Origin: Devosia geojensis
GTDB taxonomy: Bacteria > Pseudomonadota > Alphaproteobacteria > Rhizobiales > Devosiaceae
Assembly: GCF_000969415.1 (NCBI RefSeq)
Contig: NZ_JZEX01000106.1
Span: 1 to 49,792, forward strand
Reading direction: 5' to 3'
DNA: 49,792 nt
Of this stretch, positions 7,109 to 14,772 are shown piece after piece. The translations under genes and the position numbers were made by a program. The notes under the pieces were generated by a model. The model was not told where the DNA came from. It worked only from the letters and a program-made list of their open reading frames with translations, and made no database searches. The number at the start of each line of letters is the position of its first letter. Position 1 is the stretch's first letter.

Positions 7109-9415
7109 ATGTTTGAACCCGCCCACCGGACGATGCCGGCGGTCGACTACGTCTCGATGATCCGCTCGCTCTATGCGGACCGCGGCTCGATGCTGCTCGG
7201 CGCGTTCGGCTCGGCGATCGCGGCCGCCGCCTCCGGCCTCAAGGCGGGCTCGCCGGTGCTCGGCATCATCGCAGTGCTCTTCGTCATCGTCGGGGTGCTG
7301 CGCAATATCGACATGCGCGCGTTCGATGCCGTCACCATCGCCGACGACGACGTGGAAACCGCCTACGCCTGGGAGATCCGCTCGACCATCGGTGCTGGGG
7401 CCATCGCGCTCCTCTATGGCGTGTGGTGCGTAGTCAGCTTCTGGGTGCGCGACCCCTTCGCCGAGCTCGCGGCTGCGACCGTCTCGGTTTCGGTGCTGGT
7501 CGGGGTCTCGCAGCGCAACTTCGCCATCGACCGGCTGATGACCCTGCAGGTGCTGCTGATCGGCGTGCCGCTGCTGCTGGGCGTCCTCTTCGTCGGCAAC
7601 ATCTATTACGCGGTGCTGGTGCTGCTGCTGCTGCCGTTCTTTGCGAGCCTCCGGCGGATCGCGGGGGCGGCGCGGGCGATGCTGCTGCGCGCCGTTCATG
7701 GGCGGATCGAGGCGGCCGCGCTCGCCACGCAGCTCGACACCGCCCTCGACACCCTCGAACACGGCCTGCTGATGCTCGAGGCCGAGGGCATCATCGAGGT
7801 CACCAACGACCGGGCGCTCGTTGCGTTCGGGGAGGGCGACCATGCCGCCTGGGTCGGACGCCCCTTCGGGGAATTGCTCGACGAGGCGGTGGCGCAGGGC
7901 GGGCTCGCCGGCACGGCGCGCGACCGGCTGATGGACCTCATCGCCAGCGCCACCGGCGGCAAGGTGCTGCTCGGCATGAAGGAAGGACGCTATTTCGAGG
8001 TCACCGTCTCGACGCGCAACCGGCAAACGGTGCTGCTCTTCGAGGACATCTCGGAACGGATCGTCGCCGAGGAACGCATCAACTTCATGGCGCGCTACGA
8101 TGCGCTCACGGGCCTGCCCAACCGCGCCTATTTCTCTGACCAGGTGGAAGCGGCACTTGCCGACCGACGCCGGGCGGGCGACCGGCGTGGGGCAGCGCTC
8201 TGGATCATCGACATCGACGACTTCAAGCACGTCAACGACACCATGGGGCACCTGGCCGGCGACCAGCTGTTGGCCGAGGTCGCCGCACGCCTGCCGCCGG
8301 CCTTCGCGCCGGGTACGCTGTGCGCGCGGCTCGGGGGCGACGAGTTCATCGCCTTCCACGCACCGGCCGCCTCGGGCGAGGACGTGCGCCAGGACGCCGA
8401 GCGCGTGCTGACCGCCATGCGCAAGAGCTTCGAGGTCATGGGGCACAAGCTCGGCGCCAATGTCAGCATCGGGGTGGTGCTGAGCGAAGACCTCGAGGAC
8501 GACCTCGACACCCTGATGATCAAGGCGGACCTCGCGCTCTATACGGCCAAGGCCGGCGGCAAGGGGCAGATCGTCGAGTTCCACGAGAGCATGGATACCG
8601 AGTATCGCCTGCGCCAGCGGCTGAAGGCCGATCTGAAGCAAGCCATCGCCGAGGGCGGGCTGCACCTCGTCTACCAGCCGATCGTCGACCTGCGGCAGAA
8701 CCGGGTCATCGGCTGCGAGGCGCTGGCGCGCTGGAACCATCCCGAGCTCGGCCCCATCGCGCCGGCGACCTTCATTCCGGTGGCCGAGGAGACCGGGCTC
8801 ATTTCCGACCTCACCAGGTTCGTGCTCGAAACCGCGACGCGCGACTGCCGCGCCTGGCCCGGCGACATCAGCGTCGCGGTCAACGTCTCGGCGCGCGATT
8901 TCCGCGCCAGCGATGTGGAGGGCATGGTCAACACGGCGCTGGAGAACTCCCGGCTTCCCGCCCGGCGGCTCGAGATCGAGGTGACGGAAACCGCCGTCAT
9001 CGAGGAGCGCGAGGCGGTCAACGCCGTGCTGCTCTCGCTCTACACGCGCGGCATCGGGGTGGCCCTCGACGATTTCGGCACCGGCTATTCGTCGCTGAGC
9101 TACCTGCAGGCGCTGCCGCTGACCAAGCTCAAGATCGACCGCTCTTTCGTCATGGACATCGAGACCAATCCGCGCTCGATCCGGCTCCTGGCCAACGTCG
9201 CCCAGCTGGGCAAGGACCTCGACCTCGTCATCACCGCCGAGGGCATCGAGACGCAGGAGCAGCTCGACCTCATCATGGGCAAGACCCGCATCGACCACGT
9301 GCAGGGCTTCCTCTTCGGCGTGCCGCTGCCGGCCGCCGACATCGCCCGCCTCATCGAGCGCCACAGCGCCGAGCCGCAGGAAGAAGCCCGGCGGCTGATG
9401 ACCGGCCGTCCCTAG
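7109..9415 (+). CDS. Membrane GGDEF-PAS-like-EAL cyclic-di-GMP protein
   Basis: The product is 768 aa. About six hydrophobic segments fill residues 28-200, followed by a PAS-like region at about 205-310. The GGDEF domain has an intact LGGDEF at about 408-413, suggesting diguanylate cyclase activity. The EAL domain has intact CEALARW (about 535), EVTET, LDDFGTGYSSL, KIDRSFV, TAEGIE and QGFLFG, suggesting phosphodiesterase activity. Both halves look catalytically competent, so the net effect on c-di-GMP cannot be predicted. The start is the ATG at 7109 with GAAAGG upstream. The stop TAG is contributed by the CCTAGAGC repeat at 9411. Confidence 0.92.
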   Translation: MFEPAHRTMPAVDYVSMIRSLYADRGSMLLGAFGSAIAAAASGLKAGSPVLGIIAVLFVIVGVLRNIDMRAFDAVTIADDDVETAYAWEIRSTIGAGAIALLYGVWCVVSFWVRDPFAELAAATVSVSVLVGVSQRNFAIDRLMTLQVLLIGVPLLLGVLFVGNIYYAVLVLLLLPFFASLRRIAGAARAMLLRAVHGRIEAAALATQLDTALDTLEHGLLMLEAEGIIEVTNDRALVAFGEGDHAAWVGRPFGELLDEAVAQGGLAGTARDRLMDLIASATGGKVLLGMKEGRYFEVTVSTRNRQTVLLFEDISERIVAEERINFMARYDALTGLPNRAYFSDQVEAALADRRRAGDRRGAALWIIDIDDFKHVNDTMGHLAGDQLLAEVAARLPPAFAPGTLCARLGGDEFIAFHAPAASGEDVRQDAERVLTAMRKSFEVMGHKLGANVSIGVVLSEDLEDDLDTLMIKADLALYTAKAGGKGQIVEFHESMDTEYRLRQRLKADLKQAIAEGGLHLVYQPIVDLRQNRVIGCEALARWNHPELGPIAPATFIPVAEETGLISDLTRFVLETATRDCRAWPGDISVAVNVSARDFRASDVEGMVNTALENSRLPARRLEIEVTETAVIEEREAVNAVLLSLYTRGIGVALDDFGTGYSSLSYLQALPLTKLKIDRSFVMDIETNPRSIRLLANVAQLGKDLDLVITAEGIETQEQLDLIMGKTRIDHVQGFLFGVPLPAADIARLIERHSAEPQEEARRLMTGRP

Positions 9416-9585
9416 AGCGTTTTACGATTGGCGGAAACACGAGCCGATTGGCTCCCCTCCCCCTTGAGGGGAGGGGGTGGGGGTCCGTCGATGACACGCT
9501 GAACTACCCCCACCCTCGATCCCTCCCCTCAAGGAGGGGGAGGCGATAGAGCCGCTGATTCTATTAATTCATGAACGGCTCTAGG
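9411..9585. repeat. CCTAGAGC...GCTCTAGG element with a nested type A repeat
   Basis: The outer 8-bp arms CCTAGAGC (9411-9418) and GCTCTAGG (9578-9585) are perfect inverted repeats. The 5' side reads CCTAGAGCGTTTTACG and the 3' side TGAACGGCTCTAGG. Between them lies a complete type A C/G-rich repeat (9452-9544). The TAG in the left arm is the stop codon of the GGDEF-EAL gene. A sister copy lies at 10518-10627. Confidence 0.8.
9452..9544. repeat. C/G-rich palindromic repeat, type A (complete copy)
   Basis: The left half CTCCCCTCCCCCTTGAGGGG and the right half CCCTCCCCTCAAGGAGGGGG are each palindromic and are complementary to each other. They are separated by a short CCGTCGATGACACGCTGAAC spacer. 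The repeat is nested within the 9411-9585 element. Confidence 0.8.
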
Positions 9586-9733
9586 CCCTCGCTTCCTTCC
9601 CCTCAAGGCATATGCCCCCCACGCCCCAACTCCCGGCGTTAACCATGCCGGTTAAGCATGCCAGCGGGTCGGCGTTTCCACTGCGTTAAGGAATTGTTAA
9701 CTAATTGGGCGATGTTTCCCCGGGGGCGGCGGA

Positions 9734-10522
9734 ATGATACCGATCGACAAGGACAGCGCGCATGCGGCGCAGGCGGGACCGCCGTCGCGGTTCTCGGGCA
9801 CCCTGCTCGACATGCTCGACAGCGTCAGCTACGCGCGGGTGCATCCCGAGATCATCGACGATCCCGTCTACCGGCTGCGCTACCTCGCCTATACGCGCGA
9901 GGGGTTCATGGATCACAACCCCGAAGAGATCTGCATCGACGACCTCGACAAGACGGACAACGTCATGTGCTTTGGCGTCTATATCGAGGACGAGCTCGTC
10001 TCCTCGATCCGCCTTCACCACTTGACGGCGGCGCACCGGGATTCGCCGGGCATGAAGGTCTTTCCCGAGATCCTCGGGCCCATGCTCGACAGGGGTATGA
10101 CCTTCATCGACCCCAGCCGGTTCACCGCCGACCACGAGGCCTCGCTCGCCTATCCGGCGCTGCCGTTCCTGACGCTGCGGATCGCGGCCATGGCGTCGGT
10201 CCATTTCGAGGCGGACCTGTGCCTGGCGACAGTGCGGCCCGAGCATGCGGCCTTCTACCGGCGCGTCTTCGGTTCGCAGCAGATCGCCGACGTGCGGCCC
10301 TATCCGGGGCTGCATTTTCCGGTCGGACTCTACGGCGCCGAGGTCGAGAACATCCGATCGCGCGTCGCCCAGCGCTTTCCGTTCTTCCTCTCGACCAGCG
10401 ACGAGCGCCAGCAGCTCTTCTCGCGCGAGGCGGGCAACGGGCGCGACCAGCGCGTGATGGCGTCGGCCCGGCTCGCCTATGAGCGGGCGCGGCAGGCGCT
10501 CGCCGGGGAGAACCCGTCCTAG
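9734..10522 (+). CDS. FeeM-like N-acyl amino acid synthase / autoinducer-synthase-fold protein
   Basis: The product is 262 aa and belongs to the acyltransferase fold shared by N-acyl amino acid synthase FeeM and LuxI-type synthases. Visible signatures are VYRLRYLAYTREGFMD (about residues 48-63), FGVYIEDELVSSIRLHHL (about 81-98), MTFIDPSRFTAD (about 122-133), LPFLTLRIAAMASVHF and the FYRRVFGSQQIADVRPYPGL block (about 174-193). These enzymes transfer an acyl group, usually from acyl-ACP, to an amine. The acceptor here is unknown. No LuxR-type regulator or acyl carrier protein is adjacent. The stop TAG is again supplied by a CCTAGAGC repeat. Confidence 0.8.
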   Translation: MIPIDKDSAHAAQAGPPSRFSGTLLDMLDSVSYARVHPEIIDDPVYRLRYLAYTREGFMDHNPEEICIDDLDKTDNVMCFGVYIEDELVSSIRLHHLTAAHRDSPGMKVFPEILGPMLDRGMTFIDPSRFTADHEASLAYPALPFLTLRIAAMASVHFEADLCLATVRPEHAAFYRRVFGSQQIADVRPYPGLHFPVGLYGAEVENIRSRVAQRFPFFLSTSDERQQLFSREAGNGRDQRVMASARLAYERARQALAGENPS

Positions 10523-10627
10523 AGCGTTTCCCGGAAAGTGGACACCACTTTTCCGGTTGGGAAACGTGACAAAACAAAGAGTTGGAGATCGTTCAGCGTT
10601 TTGAGAGGAACGGTGAACGGCTCTAGG
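10518..10627. repeat. CCTAGAGC...GCTCTAGG element, interrupted by the IS
   Basis: The left arm CCTAGAGC starts at 10518 and its TAG is the stop codon of the FeeM-like gene. The internal palindrome CCGGAAAGTGG...CCACTTTTCCGG follows. The right arm reaches GCTCTAG at 10620-10626, where the insertion sequence begins. The lost continuation reappears at 11460 as CTAGGGCG, so the empty site would read GCTCTAGGGCG. Confidence 0.8.
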
Positions 10628-11389
10628 TAGTGGACTCATAAGCGCGCATCCACAGTCGTGCTGAAGCGAGTGCGACGGCGGCGAGGAAGTTCCTTGCGAG
10701 CTTGTCGTAGCGTGTGGCGATCCGCCGGAAGTGCTTGAGCTTGCAGAAGAAGCGCTCGACGAGATTGCGCTGGCGGTAGAGGCTCGGATCGACCGACCTC
10801 TGGAGCTTGCGGTCGCGCTGGGTCGGGATGTGGGCCTGTCCGCCACGCTGACCGATCAGATCGATCAGGTGCTGCCAGTCATAGCCGCGATCGGCGACGA
10901 CAATGGAGGCGGCAGGAAGCCCTTCAAGCAGGCCGGGCGCGGTAGCCTTATCGGAAGCCTGTCCTGGCGTGAGAGCAAGGCGGACCGGCAGTCCCTGCTC
11001 GTCAACGACGACATGGATCTTGCTGGTCAGTCCTCCACGAGAACGGCCGATGGCGTGATCCGGACCCCCTTTTTACCGCCGGCGGCATGCTGGTGAGCAC
11101 GGATGATGGAGGAGTCGATCAACTGCATCGACTGCGGCGAGGCGGCCGCCAGAGCCTCGAAAACCCGCAGCCACACACCTGCCTTGGCCCACCGATTGTA
11201 GCGGTTGTAGGCCGTCGTGTACGGCCCATAGCGCTCAGGCAGGTCACGCCAGGGCGAACCGGTTCGCAGGATGTAGAAGATCGCGTTCAGAACGCGACGG
11301 TCATCGCTGCGCGCAACGCCACGAGGCTTGTTGGGAAGAAGCGGTGCTATCAGCGACCATTCCCCGTCCGTCAGATCAAAACGTCCCAT
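10623..11389 (-). CDS. IS5-family DDE transposase made by a -1 frameshift
   Basis: The first frame (11389 to 11027, 120 aa) starts MGRFDLTDGEW and carries the first catalytic Asp in LIDSSII. The second frame continues GGPDHAIGRSRGGLTSKIH with the second Asp in VVADRGYDW and the Glu in RNLVERFFCKLKHFRRIATR. A run of five A then five G (11074-11065, read on the minus strand) joins them. A -1 slip there gives GGKK-GGPDH and a full-length protein of about 255 aa. The stop codon TAG (10623-10625) comes from the target-site CTAG, not from the IS itself. Confidence 0.88.
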
Positions 11390-11459
11390 TCAAGCTCCTC
11401 CTCATGGAGCTTGAATCATGAACCTCCCCCAATGGGAATCCCGTTTATGAGTCCAGAAC
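10627..11459 (-). mobile_element. IS5-type (IS427-like) insertion sequence, 833 bp
   Basis: Terminal inverted repeats are GTAGTGGACTCATAA (10627-10641) and the complement of TTATGAGTCCAGAAC (11445-11459), matching at 13 of 15 positions. CTAG at 10623-10626 and 11460-11463 forms a 4-bp target duplication. CTAG is a known preferred target for IS5 relatives. It encodes one DDE transposase read by frameshift. Both ends, the duplication and all catalytic residues are intact, so it may still be active and is probably recent. Confidence 0.92.
11388..11416 (-). promoter_or_regulatory. Hairpin hiding the transposase start
   Basis: A perfect 11-bp inverted repeat ATTCAAGCTCC (11388-11398) / GGAGCTTGAAT (11406-11416) with a 7-nt loop spans the Shine-Dalgarno GGAG and the first bases of the ATG. 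In the transposase mRNA this would block ribosome access, a known way for IS elements to prevent translation of read-through transcripts. Confidence 0.65.
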
Positions 11460-11475
11460 CTAGGGCGATGCAGTC

Positions 11476-12900
11476 CTAGCCCGTCTCGCCGGTCTCCGCA
11501 CCGAAGCCCCGGTTCTCGAGGCCGAAGTCCGGGTCCTGAGGCGTCTCGATGCCTTCGAGCGGGGCGGTCAGGGTCCAGCTTATGCCGGCATCCGTATGGG
11601 CGAGGATGCCTCGCCCGCCGACGGCCGCGGGCGCCACTCGCTCGAGGACGACGGCACCGAATCCGTTGGCCTTCCGGCGCGCCGGCGCGGGGTTCGGCAT
11701 CGTCTCGGCCCAGGTGAGGCGGAACCGGCGGTCGGGCTCGATCGTCCAGTCCACAGCGATCGTCCCGTCTGCGCCGGAAAGCGCGCCGTACTTGACGGCG
11801 TTGGTGGCAAGCTCGTGGAAGGCCATGCCGATATATTGCAGCGCCATGGGCTGCAGCATGATGGTCGGGCCGGAAAGGCGCACCCGCTCCTGGTTGCCGA
11901 AGATCTCGATGTGGGCGAGCAGCAGCTCGAAGAGCGTGGCGCCGCGCCACTCGCCCTTGACCAGCAGGTCATGGGAGCGCGAGAGCGCCATGATGCGGTC
12001 GCGCACCTGCGTCTCGAACTCCTCTGGGTCCGGCGTGCGGGTGCGCGTCTCGCGCACCATGGACAGGATCACGGCGAACTGGTTCTTGACGCGATGGTTG
12101 ACCTCGCGCATCAGCGTGCGGATGCGCTGCTCGGCCTCCTTCTGCTCGGTGATGTCGCGGGCGATCTTGGAGATGCCGACGATGGCGCCGTCATTGCCGC
12201 GGATGGGCGAGATGGTGAGCGAGACCGGCATGCGCCGCCCGTCCTTGTGGAGGCGCACCGTCTCGAAATAGTCGACCACCTCGCCGGCGCGGATGCGGGA
12301 GAGGATCTCCACCTCCTCATGCTGGCGCTCGGGCGGGATGAGGATGGTGATCGGATGGCCGACGACCTCGTCGGCGGTGTAGCCGAAGACACGCTCGGCG
12401 CTCTCGTTCCAGGTGGTGACGATGCCGCCGAGATCTTTACTCACGATCGCGTCGTGCGAGAAGGCGACGATGGCGGCAAGGTGCCGCTGCGCGCGCTTGG
12501 CCGCCTGCGCGTCGGAAATCTCGACCAGCGCGTTGACGGCGCCGGTGAGCTCCCCGTTCTCGTTGCGGATCGGGGTGGGAAAGGCGAGGAACGGCACCAG
12601 CTCGCCGTTCGGGCGCTCGGCCATGGCCTCGCCGCCGCGTATGGCGCGGTTCTCGCGGATGGCGACGGCCATCGGGCACTCGTCATGGGCCATCGGGCTG
12701 CCGTCGGGGAAGCGCAGCTTCCAGGAGCCGCACCATTTGGCGACGCCGATCTGCGGCTCCACCCCCCAGAGCTCGCGCGCAGCCGGGTTGTAGGCGAGCA
12801 CGGCGCCCTGGCAGTCGGTCAGGTAGACGGCGATCGGCAGGGCCTCGAGTACGGCGGCGCTGGTGCCGGCCCAGGCGGGCGCGCCATCGGCGAGCGTCAT
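11476..12900 (-). CDS. PAS-PAS HWE-family sensor histidine kinase
   Basis: The product is 474 aa and has no transmembrane segment, so it is likely cytoplasmic. Two PAS domains lie at about residues 15-130 and 140-255 (the second with FGYTADEVVGHPITILIPPE). The phosphoacceptor box EVNHRVKNQF has its histidine at about 269. The N box FHELATNAVKYGAL is at about 355-368, and the LTWAET segment carries the W-x-E expected of HWE kinases. These kinases often act in light or general stress signalling. No response regulator or anti-anti-sigma gene is adjacent, so it is an orphan here. It converges on the FeeM-like gene, with the IS between them. Confidence 0.9.
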   Translation of the reverse strand: MTLADGAPAWAGTSAAVLEALPIAVYLTDCQGAVLAYNPAARELWGVEPQIGVAKWCGSWKLRFPDGSPMAHDECPMAVAIRENRAIRGGEAMAERPNGELVPFLAFPTPIRNENGELTGAVNALVEISDAQAAKRAQRHLAAIVAFSHDAIVSKDLGGIVTTWNESAERVFGYTADEVVGHPITILIPPERQHEEVEILSRIRAGEVVDYFETVRLHKDGRRMPVSLTISPIRGNDGAIVGISKIARDITEQKEAEQRIRTLMREVNHRVKNQFAVILSMVRETRTRTPDPEEFETQVRDRIMALSRSHDLLVKGEWRGATLFELLLAHIEIFGNQERVRLSGPTIMLQPMALQYIGMAFHELATNAVKYGALSGADGTIAVDWTIEPDRRFRLTWAETMPNPAPARRKANGFGAVVLERVAPAAVGGRGILAHTDAGISWTLTAPLEGIETPQDPDFGLENRGFGAETGETG

Positions 12901-13064
12901 GGCTGAACTGCACGAAGGGCCGGCGCGGGGCGGCGGGAAGGGCTCATCTCGATACCTGCATGCGAATCAGTGAGCTAACTCGCCGATGCCCCCCGCGGTT
13001 CCGGGACCGCCCAGGCGGAACTCCGCCGAATGCCGCGCCGTTGTGACGGTAAACGGAGGTTAAC

Positions 13065-13280
13065 ATGGCGTATCGCGATGCGGCGGTCACGGATTTCCTC
13101 GGCGGCTTCTTTTCGGGACTGTTGATCGTCCTCGTCACCACGGTCTGCTTTGCCGGATACGTCGTCTGGCACGGCCAGTCGGTGCAGCCCTCCGGCGCAC
13201 CGGCGGAGGCGGGTGTCTCCGACGACCAGCAGGGCGCGGGCGAGCTGCGGGCTGTCGAGGAAGCGCCGCCCCAGCAGTAG
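13065..13280 (+). CDS. Small single-span membrane protein
   Basis: The product is 71 aa. One hydrophobic helix at about residues 13-33 (FSGLLIVLVTTVCFAGYVVW) is followed by a Pro/Ala/Glu/Gln-rich tail that should lie outside the membrane core. A strong GGAGG ribosome binding site precedes the ATG by 7 bp, which supports a real gene despite its size. I do not recognise the family. It is divergent from the HWE kinase and its stop abuts the stop of the next reverse gene. Confidence 0.7.
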   Translation: MAYRDAAVTDFLGGFFSGLLIVLVTTVCFAGYVVWHGQSVQPSGAPAEAGVSDDQQGAGELRAVEEAPPQQ

Positions 13281-13553
13281 CTATTTCGGCAGCGCCGTCG
13301 GCGTGTCGAGCGCCGTGGCGGCGATGGCGGCCTGCGCAGCCGCGTCGTCCTCGGTGACGAGCGGAGCCCAGAGGCGCGCGGTGACGAACTCGGGCGCATC
13401 GACGAGCGTGCCCTTGATCCGCATCTCGCCGTCCGTGGTCATCCAGACATCGTCCTCGAGCCAGGTGGCCTTGCGCCACACTCCGTCGTCGCACCAGAGC
13501 ATGACGGCCGACCCGTCCCGGGGCGCGGTATCGATGGATTTCTCGTCGAGCAT
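13281..13553 (-). CDS. Small hypothetical protein with an IDTAPRDGS motif
   Basis: The product is 90 aa. The N-terminal IDTAPRDGSAVMLWCDDGVW matches the I-x-T-A-P-x-D-G-(T/S)-x-x-x-L-W pattern common in small proteins of alphaproteobacteria and phages (DUF551-like). The rest is acidic with an alanine-rich tail. The ATG at 13553 follows GGGAGA. The frame stays open further upstream, but that part overlaps the tRNA fragment and is not protein-like. Function is unknown. It is convergent with the preceding small membrane protein, with no gap. Confidence 0.65.
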   Translation of the reverse strand: MLDEKSIDTAPRDGSAVMLWCDDGVWRKATWLEDDVWMTTDGEMRIKGTLVDAPEFVTARLWAPLVTEDDAAAQAAIAATALDTPTALPK

Positions 13554-13700
13554 TTTTCGTTTCTCCCTCTGGCGCGGACCGCAAGGCCCGCCAGGGGATA
13601 AGCCGCCAGCGGCCGGAAAGTTGCCACAGGATCGCGCCATTGCCGCCAAAAACGCGGCAGGCCCATCCGGCGATCCATCACAAGGGCGGAAAAGGGGAAC

Positions 13701-13746
13701 TGGTGCCGCAGAAGGGACTCGAACCCCCGACCCCATCATTACGAAT
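13701..13746 (-). pseudogene. tRNA-Thr(CGT), 3' half (split by the element)
   Basis: On the minus strand this reads the second part of the anticodon loop, anticodon stem TGATG, variable loop GGGTC, T arm GGGGG-TTCGAGT-CCCTT, acceptor strand CTGCGGC, A and an encoded CCA. The 5' half is missing here. Its match, with acceptor strand GCCGCAG, lies at 31358-31396. Together they make a 76-nt tRNA-Thr. Confidence 0.88.
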
Positions 13747-14049
13747 TGTTTTTCGTAACAATATCAGAGGCTTAGACGATATCCGAAATCGTTGGACCCT
13801 GATGGACAAGCCATTGGCCGGAATCTACTTTCGGGAGTTGAGAGCTAGCACAGGGTATCACCCGGTTGCCAGCCCTTTGACCCCGCGACACTACTAGAAG
13901 CCTACAGTTCGCGGTTGACCCTACTAATCGGCGCGGCACCCACCGGACCTCCCCCATCAACGGCGCTCACAGTTTGAGGCGGGGGCGGGAGTCCGTGGGC
14001 GTCGGGATGTCCCGGTTTCCCCGAATTCTCAACAACCGCATGCGCAGCA
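13738..14049. other. Left attachment site and gene-free left end
   Basis: The core ATTACGAAT (13738-13746) is followed by an inverted half-copy TTCGTAA at 13752-13758, and by ATTGTT/AACAAT (13745-13750, 13757-13762), which look like recombinase binding arms. CCCTACTAA at 13919-13927 recurs near the right end (31290-31298) and could be an arm site. No convincing gene lies between the core and the last gene of the restriction operon. Confidence 0.6.
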
Positions 14050-14772
14050 TCACCTGAGAAATTCCTCCAATCGTGCCTTCCGACTTTGCCAATCTGGCAT
14101 GATGGTGTCGAACAAGTCGTGCCATTCTTTTCCATGATTGGCATAGAAGCCGTGAGCTAGTTCGTGACAAATCACGTAGTCGATCAACATAGGGCTTGCT
14201 CTCACCAGATCGACGTTGAGAACAATGCGACCCTTCGGCGTGTAGCTGCCCCACCGCTTTGCCATCTTGCGGACTACCAATATTGGCGTGTCCAGACCTC
14301 TTCTCGTGAACGGCGGAATAACGGCATCCAGCCTTTCGCGGAACACCCTACGTGCGGTAAGCGCGTAAAACGCCGTCAGCAAGCGACGACAATGCGCAGG
14401 GTCGTCCACTCGCCGCGCCAAGATGTTCAATCTTGATCCTTCGATGCGGACATACGGATCATCGGATTTTTCAATCGATAGCCGGTATTGCCTGCCCAAA
14501 AGCAGATGTGTTTCGCCAGAAACTAACCGCCGCTCAGGCGTAGTGACCGGCCTGGCCGAAATCCGATCTAGTTCACGAAATATCCACGCGCCCTTTCGTT
14601 TCAACCGGTCACGTATGGCGTCAACTGGCTCACCTAATGGAGCAAAGACAACTACCGCCCCCGAGGGTTGAACCTCTATGCGGAGTACGCGTCTCTCAGT
14701 GCGCCTCAAATGTGCAAGGGTGCGCCGTTCGCCCCAGCCAATCTCAATCTGCTCGTGACCCGATGATCTCAT
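14050..14772 (-). CDS. YgjP-like (DUF45) zinc metallopeptidase, last gene of the restriction operon
   Basis: The product is 240 aa. The zinc site HELAH at about residues 205-209 and a following HGKEWHDLF supply the metal ligands. WGSYTPKGRIVLN at about 175-187 is the usual WGSCT-like stretch of the YgjP/WLM group. Such proteins are often found next to hsdR in type I restriction loci, but their target is unknown. Its ATG at 14772 overlaps the hsdR stop by 4 nt (ATGA), so it should be translated in step with hsdR. Confidence 0.87.
   Translation of the reverse strand: MRSSGHEQIEIGWGERRTLAHLRRTERRVLRIEVQPSGAVVVFAPLGEPVDAIRDRLKRKGAWIFRELDRISARPVTTPERRLVSGETHLLLGRQYRLSIEKSDDPYVRIEGSRLNILARRVDDPAHCRRLLTAFYALTARRVFRERLDAVIPPFTRRGLDTPILVVRKMAKRWGSYTPKGRIVLNVDLVRASPMLIDYVICHELAHGFYANHGKEWHDLFDTIMPDWQSRKARLEEFLR

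Noticed and set aside
7091..9364. 757-aa open frame opposite the GGDEF-EAL gene
   Set aside because: It is a shadow of the real gene, which has intact GGDEF and EAL motifs; the reverse frame matches no family.
9452..9544. CRISPR-like array from repeated C/G-rich units
   Set aside because: There are only two complementary halves with one spacer and no regular unit; it is a palindromic intergenic repeat.
10623..11389. Transposase as a pseudogene because of the frame change
   Set aside because: The A5G5 slip site, intact DDE residues and the fused-frame length fit programmed -1 frameshifting in IS5 relatives.
11596..12906. 436-aa open frame opposite the HWE kinase
   Set aside because: Composition is unlike proteins, and the opposite strand encodes a clear PAS-PAS-HWE kinase.
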